Shown here: one piece after another, positions 57,046 to 64,000 of the stretch | Numbering within the stretch: position 1 is the stretch's first letter | Layout: every line of letters begins with the position of its first letter | Origin: Rhizobium sp. R635 | GTDB lineage: Bacteria > Pseudomonadota > Alphaproteobacteria > Rhizobiales > Rhizobiaceae | Direction of reading: 5' to 3' | Length of the DNA stretch: 64,000 nt | Assembly: GCF_002211285.1 (NCBI RefSeq) | Contig: NZ_LOKX01000001.1 | Location: 1-64,000, forward strand | Position numbers and translations under genes: made by a program | Notes under the pieces: model-generated | Database searches by the model: none | Told to the model about the DNA's origin: nothing | What the model saw: the letters and a program-made list of their open reading frames with translations, nothing else

Positions 57046-57489
57046 TCAGCCGCGAGCCTCCTCTCCGGCCTCCAACATCCCCATCACCCGCGCCATCACC
57101 GCCTGCGCAGCATCAAGTTCCGCCGCCGTAAACGCAGCACCCAGCTCGTTCGCCCATCCCGCCTGCGCCATCTCGATCACCCCAAGCCGCTCCGCCCCTT
57201 CCGCCGTCAGCAGCACCAGCTTGGCGCGCTGGTGCTGCGGGTTGTTGGCATAGGCGATCAGTCCTTCGCCCTCCAGCACGTCGGCGAGCCGCTGCACGCC
57301 CTGGCGGGCGAGACCGAGGGCGCGGGCGATCTGGGCTACCGACATGTCGCCGCGCCTTGCCGCAGCCAGCACCTGCCAGCGCGCGCTCGTTTGGCCAGCC
57401 GGCTTTGCCAGCCGGTCGCCGGCGGCCGTCAGGTGGCCGGCGAGGCGAAGTGCGGTGATCGCGAAGGCGGAAAAGGCGTCACCTTCCAT
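57046..57489 (-). CDS. MarR-family transcriptional regulator
   Basis: 147 residues. Winged helix: [40 protein letters not shown] (wing with the Asn-Pro-His of the group), flanked by dimerisation helices. ATG 57489 (MEGDAFSAF) is preferred over 57546 because GGAGCGG lies just upstream and the first operator palindrome would otherwise be inside the gene. Divergent from the GFA gene; two palindromes between them are probable operators. Confidence 0.88.
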   Translation of the reverse strand: MEGDAFSAFAITALRLAGHLTAAGDRLAKPAGQTSARWQVLAAARRGDMSVAQIARALGLARQGVQRLADVLEGEGLIAYANNPQHQRAKLVLLTAEGAERLGVIEMAQAGWANELGAAFTAAELDAAQAVMARVMGMLEAGEEARG

Positions 57490-57513
57490 TGTCCGCTCCG
57501 GTCGATTTCGTTT

Positions 57514-57563
57514 GACAACATGTTGTCTATTTTGTATCTCATCCATAGTGACAATATATTGTC
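57514..57563. promoter_or_regulatory. Twin MarR operator palindromes
   Basis: GACAACATGTTGTC (57514-57527) and GACAATATATTGTC (57550-57563), both perfect 14-bp palindromes sharing GACAA/TTGTC ends, centres 36 bp apart. They lie between the marR-type gene and the divergent GFA gene. Confidence 0.75.
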
Positions 57564-57604
57564 ATATCCAGGCACACGACGCAACGTCGAAGGAGGAGAG
57601 CGCC

Positions 57605-58009
57605 ATGAAGAGGACCTATCGGGGAAGCTGCCATTGCGGCAATGTTCGCTACGAAGTGGACATCGATCTCGAAGAAGGCACCGGCCGCTGCAATTGTTCG
57701 ATCTGCGCCAAGCGGCGTTATTGGGGCGCCAACGTCAAGCCCGCGGATTTTCGGCTGATGTGCGACGAGGCTGTGATGGCCGATTATCAGTTCAACACCA
57801 GAAGCGGTCATCATCGCTTCTGCCGCACCTGCGGCGTACCCGCCTATGGTGACGGTTATGTCGAGGCGATCGGCGGCGCTTATGTCTCGATCAACATCGG
57901 CTGCCTCGACGACATCACGCCCGAGGAACTGGCGGCGCTGCCGGTGCGCTACTACGACGGCAGGCATGATGCCTGGTGGAACGAGCCTGAGGTGGTGAGT
58001 TATCTCTGA
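57605..58009 (+). CDS. GFA family protein (glutathione-dependent formaldehyde-activating-like)
   Basis: 134 residues, Zn-binding fold of the GFA/CENP-V group. Zinc Cys pairs: [41 protein letters not shown] is upstream of the ATG 57605. The substrate is unknown; GFA proteins are not all formaldehyde enzymes. Control by the divergent MarR protein through the twin palindromes is likely. Confidence 0.88.
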   Translation: MKRTYRGSCHCGNVRYEVDIDLEEGTGRCNCSICAKRRYWGANVKPADFRLMCDEAVMADYQFNTRSGHHRFCRTCGVPAYGDGYVEAIGGAYVSINIGCLDDITPEELAALPVRYYDGRHDAWWNEPEVVSYL

Positions 58010-58266
58010 AGCAATTCCACCAAATTACTTAGCGGTTTGTGTCCGGATTGCCAGACGGAAACGCATCATTGTCGGATCGTCCTCCTGCCGCTCGTCCTCC
58101 ATCCATAACGCAGAAGGAGAGCGGCCGTGAAAGATGAAGCGAATGCCAGGCAAGAGGATGAGGCGACCATCGCCATGCTGATGATGCGGGCCAAGGCGCT
58201 GTGCCCTTCGCCATGGATGGCAGCGGCCGCGCACCGCTCGATCTCCAGCCCTGAACTCCTTGGATG

Positions 58267-59469
58267 TCAGGCAGCATTCTCCGCCGCCTTGCGCCGGCCG
58301 GTGCGGATGCTGATCAGGCCGATACCCAGCAACAGCAGGATCGCCGTCGCATAAATATCCGTCGTCACCTGGTAACCGGCGGATTTCGCTAGGAACCCGG
58401 CAAGGATCGCCGGCAGGCTGAAGGCGAGGTAGCTCTGCACGTAGAAGGCCGACAGCAGCCCGGCCCGTTCGTCCGCCTTGGCGAGCGGCATGATGGTGCC
58501 GATCGAGCCGAGGAAATTGGTGCCGAAACCGGCGCCGGTAAAGATCGTGCCGATCAGCAGCAGCGGCACATTGGCAAGATGCTCGCCGGCAACGACCGTC
58601 AGGATGCCGAGCGTTTTCGCCGAGGCGCCGAAGGCGAGATTGGCCGAGGCCGACTTGCCGCGCCTGGCATAGACGGTGATCGCCCCGCTCACCATCAGGG
58701 CTGTCACGACGGCCCCGCCCGTCAGCGGCGCGGTGCTGCCGGTCGTGCCGGCGACCAATGAGGGGACCAGCGAAAGATAGAAGCCGGCGAGCGTCCAGTT
58801 GGCGATGTTGATCGGTGTTATCAGCGAGAGCGGCCGTTTCGCCTGCGGCGGAACGGAAACCCGCGGCACCAGCGAGCCGAGCGCACCCGGCCGGGTGCCG
58901 CCGGTCTCGCGCGTCAGCCAGATCGCCGCCGCCTGCAGCGCGAAGGCGGCGAGTAGCAGCGCGTAGACGAGATGCATCGGGAAGGGGCCGTATTGGATCA
59001 GCGCGCTGGTGCCGACCGCGCCCACCGCCATGCCGCAGAGCGGCGCGATCGAATTGACGATCTGCCCCTTCGCCCGGTCGACATCGACGAGCGCTGCGCC
59101 AAGCGATGCTCCGGCGATCCCGGTTGCAACACCCTGCACGATCCGCGCCGCGATCAGCCAGCCGGGACCGCTCGCCACCACGAAGAGGCCCATGGCGACG
59201 ATTTCGAGCACGAGGGCGGTAAAGATCACCGGCTTGCGGCCGAGGTGATCCGAGATCGAGCCGGCGATCAGCAGCGCCGCCAGCAACGCGAAGGCATAGA
59301 CGGCGAAGATGACGGTGATCAGTACAGGCGAGACGGAGAAGTTCTCCTGATAGATCCGGTAGAGCGGCGTCGGCGCCGCCGAGGCGCCGAAGAAGGTAGC
59401 AAGCGTCAGCGCATGGAAACCGATCGAGGGGCGCGGCGCATTCTCTGTGGATTTGGCTGCGGCGAACAT
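58267..59469 (-). CDS. MFS transporter
   Basis: 400 residues, 12 helices. Motif A-like SGSISDHLGRKPVIFTAL after helix 2, RIVQGVATGIAGASLG in helix 4, and GFGTNFLGSIGTIMPLAKAD in the second half. General efflux/sugar-exporter type; substrate unknown. The 58010-58266 gap downstream shows no gene. Divergent from a TetR regulator across 136 bp that holds an operator-like palindrome. Confidence 0.88.
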   Translation of the reverse strand: MFAAAKSTENAPRPSIGFHALTLATFFGASAAPTPLYRIYQENFSVSPVLITVIFAVYAFALLAALLIAGSISDHLGRKPVIFTALVLEIVAMGLFVVASGPGWLIAARIVQGVATGIAGASLGAALVDVDRAKGQIVNSIAPLCGMAVGAVGTSALIQYGPFPMHLVYALLLAAFALQAAAIWLTRETGGTRPGALGSLVPRVSVPPQAKRPLSLITPINIANWTLAGFYLSLVPSLVAGTTGSTAPLTGGAVVTALMVSGAITVYARRGKSASANLAFGASAKTLGILTVVAGEHLANVPLLLIGTIFTGAGFGTNFLGSIGTIMPLAKADERAGLLSAFYVQSYLAFSLPAILAGFLAKSAGYQVTTDIYATAILLLLGIGLISIRTGRRKAAENAA

Positions 59470-59484
59470 ATATAAGCCCCTTAA

Positions 59485-59505
59485 AGCTAAGCCGTTGCGT
59501 TAGCT
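59485..59505. promoter_or_regulatory. Putative TetR operator
   Basis: Interrupted palindrome AGCTAA-N9-TTAGCT, 16 bp before the MFS start codon and ~100 bp before the TetR start. Confidence 0.55.
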
Positions 59506-59605
59506 CCATGTAGGGCGGGTGGATCGTAAAGGCAAATTATTTGCGTTTATGCTCCTGTCAAAGATTTTGAATCATCGAAGTCAGGACGAAGGTCGGATTG
59601 CAGGC

Positions 59606-60163
59606 ATGGCAGTGAAAGAAAATCTCCGTCCGGGCGGACGAAGCGCCCGGGTTCAGGCGTCGGTGCACAAGGCGGCGCGCGATCTCCTGGCCGAGATGAG
59701 CCGCGCCGAGGTGACGATCCCATTGATTGCCGCCAAGGCGGGGGTAACGCCGTCGACCATTTATCGCCGCTGGGGTGACCTGCAGGAGCTTCTGGCCGAC
59801 GTCGCCGTCGAGCGGTTGCGGCCGGACATGCAGCCGATCGATGCGGGCAGCGGCAAGGCCGACCTCGAAGCCTGGGCGGAGCAATATGCCGAGGAAATGT
59901 CCTCGGGGCCGGGCCGTGAGATGATCCGCGACGTGCTGGCGGCGCAGACGGGCGAAAATGCCTGCAAATGCTGCGAATATACGCGTCAGCAGATCGTCGT
60001 CATCGCCGAGAGAGCGAATGTTCGCCGCGAGACCTTCCCTGATATCGATCTCGTCATGGATCAGGTGGTAGCACCGATCATGTACCGGATCCTGTTCGGC
60101 GACGTGCCCGATTCCGCGCGCGTGCGCGATCTCGTCTCGCGCGTCATCAGCGCGACCGGCTGA
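59606..60163 (+). CDS. TetR-family transcriptional regulator
   Basis: 185 residues. N-terminal helix-turn-helix: VHKAARDLLAEMSRAEVTIP and AAKAGVTPSTIYRRWGDLQE. The C-terminal ligand domain contains a CKCC motif (ENACKCCEYTR), unusual in the family and possibly metal- or thiol-responsive. ATG 59606 (MAVKENL) is chosen as the first start near family length. Probably represses the divergent MFS gene. Converges with the hybrid kinase gene (9-bp gap). Confidence 0.87.
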   Translation: MAVKENLRPGGRSARVQASVHKAARDLLAEMSRAEVTIPLIAAKAGVTPSTIYRRWGDLQELLADVAVERLRPDMQPIDAGSGKADLEAWAEQYAEEMSSGPGREMIRDVLAAQTGENACKCCEYTRQQIVVIAERANVRRETFPDIDLVMDQVVAPIMYRILFGDVPDSARVRDLVSRVISATG

Positions 60164-60172
60164 GCTCGGCGT

Positions 60173-63100
60173 CTATTCCGCAGCGGCTCGTTTGAGGCCG
60201 GAAATCTGGGTAATAAAGGCGCGCAGAGCCGCCGGCCGCACCGGCTTGTGTTGAACGGCGATGCCGTGTCGCTCCGCCTCGCTGCGTACCTCCGGCGTGC
60301 GGTCGGCCGTAACCAGCAAAGCGGGAATATCGGCGCCGAATTGCTGGCGCAGATGCAGGATCGCGGCAATGCCGGTGCCGTCGCCGAGATGATAATCGGC
60401 GATGACGAGATCCGGCGGGCCGCTACGGCCGTCGACGGCCATCGCTTCGGCAAGGCAATCCAGCGCTTCCACCTCACAGCCCCAGCCGTTGATCAAAAGC
60501 CGCATGCCTTCGAGGATCTTCGGCTCGTTATCGATGCAGAGGATGCGCAGCCCCTTGAGCGGCTGTCCCGGCCGATCGGCAGGGGCGATTGCCGCGGCAG
60601 TCTCGGCCGGACGCGAGATGTCGAGAGGCATGGTGATGCGAAATTCAGTGCCCTTGCCATGGGTCGATTGCAGGTCGACCGGATGGTTGAGAACGCGGGC
60701 GATGCGGTCGACGATCGAAAGCCCGAGTCCGAGGCCGGAGGCGGTCTTGGCGCCTTCGTCCAGCCGCGCGAATTCCTTGAATACCGTGCGGAATTTCGAT
60801 GGCGGAATGCCGATGCCGGAATCCATCACCTGGATGATCACCTGGTTGCCGCGCCGCCGCGCGCCGACCAGCACCTTGCCGGTGATCGTGTATTTGATGG
60901 CGTTGGAAACGAGGTTCTGCACCAGCCGGCGCAGAAGGTTCGGGTCGGAGCGGACGCGCAGCGAGGTCGGCATGACCACCAGCTTCAGCCGCTTTTCCCG
61001 CGCGATCGGCGCAAAATCGGTCTCGATGCGCTCCAGGAGGTCGGAGAGTGCGACGGAGGCGAGCCGCGGCCGCATGGCGCCGGTATCGAGCCTGGAAATA
61101 TCGAGCACCGCGCCGAGAATGGTCTCGACCGATTCCAGCGCGGAATCGATGTTGCGCACGATTGGGCTGTTGTCGGATTGCGCCATGCGCTCGACCAGCG
61201 CTGAGGAATAGAGCCGGGCGGCGTTGAGCGGCTGCAGGATGTCGTGGCCGGCGGCGGCGAAAAAGCGTGTCTTGCCGATGTTCGCCTCGTCTGCGGCCGC
61301 GCGCGCCTCGGCCAGTTCGCGGTTGACGCGGGTAAGCTCCGCCGTACGTTCGGCGACGCGCTGCTCCAGCGTCTCATTCGCCTGTTTGAGCGCCTGGTCG
61401 GCGTTTACGCGCTGGGTGATATCGGTGAAGGTTGCGACGATGCCCTTGTCCGGCATGGCGTTGGAGCGCACTTCGATGATCCGCTCGCCGCCGCCGAGCA
61501 CCAGCGAGAAGGGCTTGTCGAGCGTCAGGAAATGCCGCACCGTCTGGCTGAGGTCGCCGGGCGCGATGTCGCCGCGCTGGATGAGCGTCGTGACGATATC
61601 CGACAGCGGGAATCCAACCTGGCCGGCGCTCTCCGGCAGATCCAGCAATTGCCGGAAACGCCGGTTCCAGATCGTCAGCCGGTTGGAGCTGTCGAAGACC
61701 GCAATGCCCTGGTCCATCTGCGAGAGCGCGGTCTGCAGCATGTCCTGGTTATATTGCAGCGCCTCGCTTGCCTGGTCGAGCAGCCAGGCGGTGTCGGAAG
61801 AAGCATCCTCGATCTTCTGCAGGATCAGGGACAACACGAGGCGGGCCGAGGAGGAGCCGATGGCGCTGCCGAGCAGCTGTTCGCTGAAATGAATGAGCGC
61901 CATGTCGGCCGGCTGCTCGTCCTCCAGCTTGCGCCCGGAGCTCTGCTCGTAGGTCGTGAACGAGCGCTGCATCCGCTCTTCGCCGAGATAGCGTGAGATC
62001 GCCGCCTTGAGGTCGCCGACGCTGATGCGGGTCTTCCAGCCGCGCGTAGCGAATTGCGAGCGTGAATGCCGCTTGACGAAGATGCCGGCCTGGATGCGCT
62101 CCAGCGGCTTGGCATTGCGCGTGAGCGAACCGACGACGAAGAAGGCGGTATTGACGAGCAGGCTCATCACGGTCGCATTGACCAGCGGATCGGCGTCGGG
62201 CGCGGTGAACAGCGTCGAGCCGGGAAAGATGAAGCCGAGCACGGCGCTCGCCACATGCGAATAATCCGGTCCGCCGAGCGAGGGCAGAAACAGCAGGTAG
62301 ATCCAGGTGACGAAGCCGGAGGTCAGCCCGAGGATCGCGCCGCGCGCATTCGCCCGCCGCCAGATCAGCCCGCCGAACAGCGCGGGCGCGATCTGCGCGA
62401 TCGCGGCAAAGGAGAGAAGGCCGATAGAGGCAAGGCCCGCGGTGCTGTCGGTCGAGCGGTAATAGGCATAGCCGAACAGCAGCACGGCGAAGATGGCGCT
62501 GCGGCGGATGTTGAGCAGGCTCTTGGCGAAATCGTCGCGCTGGCCGGCGCGGCCGGCGAGTTTGCGCCTGAGGAAAATCGGCATGATGATGTCGTTCGAC
62601 ACCATGATCGACAGCGCCACGGAATCGACGATCACCATCGCGGTGGCAGCCGAGAAGCCGCCGATGAAGATGATCAGCGACACCACCGGCATCTCGCCGG
62701 CCAGCGGCAGCGACAGCATGTAGAAATCGGCATTGCCGGCGCCGCCGAAGGTCAGGAGTCCGCCGATCGCCACCGGCAGCACGAAGAGATTGATGGCGAC
62801 GAGATAGGTGGGAAACAGGAAGCCAGCGAGCTTCAGCTGTTTCGGCGTCCGGTTTTCCACGACGGTTACGTGGAACTGCCGAGGCAGCATGATGATTGCG
62901 AAGGCCGACAGGACGATCAGCGTGATCCAGCGGCTGATCGGCGTATGGTAAGCGAGCGCCGACATGACCAGATCGTTTTCGACGGTCTTCTGCCAGAGAT
63001 CCGTGGGGCCGTCGAAGAGAAACCAGATGACGCAGATGCCGGCCGTCAGGAAGGCGACGAGCTTGACCACGGATTCCATCGACACGGCGAGGATGAGGCC

Positions 63101-63676
63101 GTCCTGATGTTCCGTCGCGTCCGTATGCCGCGTGCCGAACATGATGGCGAAGCAGGCGAGCACCAGGGTGGCTGCGAGCGGCAGGTCGAGGAAATAGAGA
63201 TTGCCGCTGCCGATGCCGTAATCGGAGGGGTTGACCATGGCGCCGACGGTGCTCGAGATCGCCTTCAGCTGCAGCGCGATATAGGGAATGGTGCCGATCA
63301 GCGAGATCAGCGCGACGATCGTCGCGACCGTCGGGTTCTTGCCGTAGCGCGCGGCGACGAAATCGGCGACCGAGGTGAGCTTCTCCGCTTTGGCGAGCTC
63401 GATGATGCGGCGAAGCAGCGGCATGCCGAATGTAAAGACGAGGATGGGGCCGATATAGATGCCGGCGAATTCCAGGCCGCGCTGCGCGGCAAGCCCGACG
63501 CTGCCGAAATAGGTCCAGGAGGTGCAGTAGATCGCGAGGCTCAGCGCATAGACGACGGGCCATCCGCCTTCCAGCGCACCTGGGCCGCGGTTCTTGCGGT
63601 CGCCATAGCTTGCCACGGCGAAAAGCAGGAGCAGATAGCCGAAGGCAGACGCGAATATGACCCAGCCTGGAAGCAT
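60173..63676 (-). CDS. Sodium:solute symporter-type hybrid sensor histidine kinase
   Basis: 1167 residues. The N-terminal ~490 residues are a sodium:solute symporter (SSS) domain with about 13 helices (YALSLAIYCTSWTYFGSVGL, ISLIGTIPYIALQLKAISST). A PAS domain (~645-760; DQGIAVFDSSNRLTIWNRRF), coiled coil, HisKA with AGHDILQPLNAARLY (His ~812), HATPase (NLVSNAIKYT, GLGLGLSIVDRI) and a C-terminal receiver (LVIADYHLGDGTGI, Asp ~1094) follow. CbrA/NahK-type fusion: it may transport or bind its signal. No adjacent response regulator. CTTAAGTCA occurs twice upstream (63727, 63771). Confidence 0.92.
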   Translation of the reverse strand: MLPGWVIFASAFGYLLLLFAVASYGDRKNRGPGALEGGWPVVYALSLAIYCTSWTYFGSVGLAAQRGLEFAGIYIGPILVFTFGMPLLRRIIELAKAEKLTSVADFVAARYGKNPTVATIVALISLIGTIPYIALQLKAISSTVGAMVNPSDYGIGSGNLYFLDLPLAATLVLACFAIMFGTRHTDATEHQDGLILAVSMESVVKLVAFLTAGICVIWFLFDGPTDLWQKTVENDLVMSALAYHTPISRWITLIVLSAFAIIMLPRQFHVTVVENRTPKQLKLAGFLFPTYLVAINLFVLPVAIGGLLTFGGAGNADFYMLSLPLAGEMPVVSLIIFIGGFSAATAMVIVDSVALSIMVSNDIIMPIFLRRKLAGRAGQRDDFAKSLLNIRRSAIFAVLLFGYAYYRSTDSTAGLASIGLLSFAAIAQIAPALFGGLIWRRANARGAILGLTSGFVTWIYLLFLPSLGGPDYSHVASAVLGFIFPGSTLFTAPDADPLVNATVMSLLVNTAFFVVGSLTRNAKPLERIQAGIFVKRHSRSQFATRGWKTRISVGDLKAAISRYLGEERMQRSFTTYEQSSGRKLEDEQPADMALIHFSEQLLGSAIGSSSARLVLSLILQKIEDASSDTAWLLDQASEALQYNQDMLQTALSQMDQGIAVFDSSNRLTIWNRRFRQLLDLPESAGQVGFPLSDIVTTLIQRGDIAPGDLSQTVRHFLTLDKPFSLVLGGGERIIEVRSNAMPDKGIVATFTDITQRVNADQALKQANETLEQRVAERTAELTRVNRELAEARAAADEANIGKTRFFAAAGHDILQPLNAARLYSSALVERMAQSDNSPIVRNIDSALESVETILGAVLDISRLDTGAMRPRLASVALSDLLERIETDFAPIAREKRLKLVVMPTSLRVRSDPNLLRRLVQNLVSNAIKYTITGKVLVGARRRGNQVIIQVMDSGIGIPPSKFRTVFKEFARLDEGAKTASGLGLGLSIVDRIARVLNHPVDLQSTHGKGTEFRITMPLDISRPAETAAAIAPADRPGQPLKGLRILCIDNEPKILEGMRLLINGWGCEVEALDCLAEAMAVDGRSGPPDLVIADYHLGDGTGIAAILHLRQQFGADIPALLVTADRTPEVRSEAERHGIAVQHKPVRPAALRAFITQISGLKRAAAE

Positions 63677-63895
63677 TGACCCTCCGCCGGCGGAAAAGCC
63701 GCCGGGACCTCCCGCAACGCTCTCAGCTTAAGTCATTTCAGGCGCGTTGAGAATTCCCGGCCGTCTAGGCCTTAAGTCAAAGACCTCCGCGGCTTCGCCG
63801 GACAATTGCGATTTCCGATTGATTAATTGCAATGAAGATGTAGCTAATAAAACCGGTTGCATGTCTTTGAAATGCATCGAAGGGAGACGGATCGG

Positions 63896-64000
63896 ATGCT
63901 CAACGAGTTCAAGGCCTTTATCGCCCGCGGCAATGTCATGGATCTTGCAGTCGGCGTCATCATCGGCGGCGCCTTTGGCGGCATCGTCAAATCGCTGGTC
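63896..64000 (+). CDS. mscL: Large-conductance mechanosensitive channel MscL (partial, start only)
   Basis: The first 35 codons are in the window: [20 protein letters not shown] and [14 protein letters not shown], the amphipathic S1 helix and start of TM1 of MscL. GGGAG lies upstream. The gene runs off the right edge. MscL is a homopentameric osmotic safety valve. Confidence 0.93.

Noticed and set aside
58127..58354. Possible 75-codon gene after the GFA gene
   Set aside because: GTG start, overlaps the 3' end of the MFS gene, and the translation changes character at the overlap; no family or hairpin supports it.
62066..63679. Plus-strand open frame of 537 codons opposite the hybrid kinase
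   Set aside because: Compositionally biased antisense shadow of the symporter domain.

Overview
The window is a gene-dense, GC-rich stretch of an alphaproteobacterial chromosome, most likely a Rhizobium close to R. etli / R. leguminosarum. The main reasons are the run phoR-pstSCAB-phoU-phoB-gcrA-argD-argF-hslO-apaG-metZ, the GcrA cell-cycle regulator, a SAM-II riboswitch in front of metZ, a PodJ-like polar factor, and dispersed intergenic repeats of rhizobial type. The genus is inferred from content and order, not from a search. Almost everything looks like core chromosome. There is no CRISPR array, IS element, prophage or rRNA operon.

Layout. 1-2.3 kb: gene fragment, drug-efflux MFS pump, Gly/Ser-rich secreted protein. 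2.5-4.2 kb: small islet of lower GC (YxYG-repeat protein and a P63C-domain protein) beside tRNA-Thr. 4.3-7.7 kb: nitronate monooxygenase-like enzyme, membrane protein, polyphosphate kinase 2. 7.9-15.9 kb: phosphate module (PhoR sensor, PstSCAB transporter, PhoU, PhoB) with a Pho box and mRNA hairpins. 16-21.5 kb: gcrA, arginine genes argD-argF, hslO, a lower-GC secreted protein, apaG. 21.8-24.4 kb: metZ with SAM-II riboswitch, dCTP deaminase, tRNA-Gly. 24.4-31.8 kb: small exported proteins, chemoreceptor, solute-binding protein, TerB-like protein, SNase-like protein, S24 repressor-like regulator, NarL-type response regulator. 32-39.5 kb: DUF952, pyrD, MATE pump, CAP lipoprotein, methyltransferase, two YitT paralogues (the second frameshifted) around an Rrf2-carboxymuconolactone decarboxylase pair. 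39.6-42.8 kb: Lhr-type helicase and PdeM nuclease. 42.9-51 kb: SLT lipoprotein, TauE/SafE exporter with TIGR02186 partner, PodJ, VOC protein, 3-methyladenine glycosylase. 51.4-56.8 kb: fatty-acid beta-oxidation operon. 57-60 kb: MarR/GFA and MFS/TetR divergent pairs. 60.2-63.7 kb: a sodium:solute-symporter hybrid histidine kinase. 63.9 kb to the end: start of mscL.

Regulation readable from sequence: a Pho box before pstS; the SAM-II riboswitch with terminator before metZ; a 22-bp palindrome shared by the nitronate monooxygenase gene and the beta-oxidation operon, suggesting one regulon; palindromes that look like operators for the local Rrf2, MarR and TetR regulators; and a tight cluster of GANTC (CcrM) sites between gcrA and argD. 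The best leads are the shared 22-bp palindrome, the GANTC cluster, the P63C/YxYG islet, the YitT frameshift and the repeat families. I found no clear multi-gene system of an undescribed kind.
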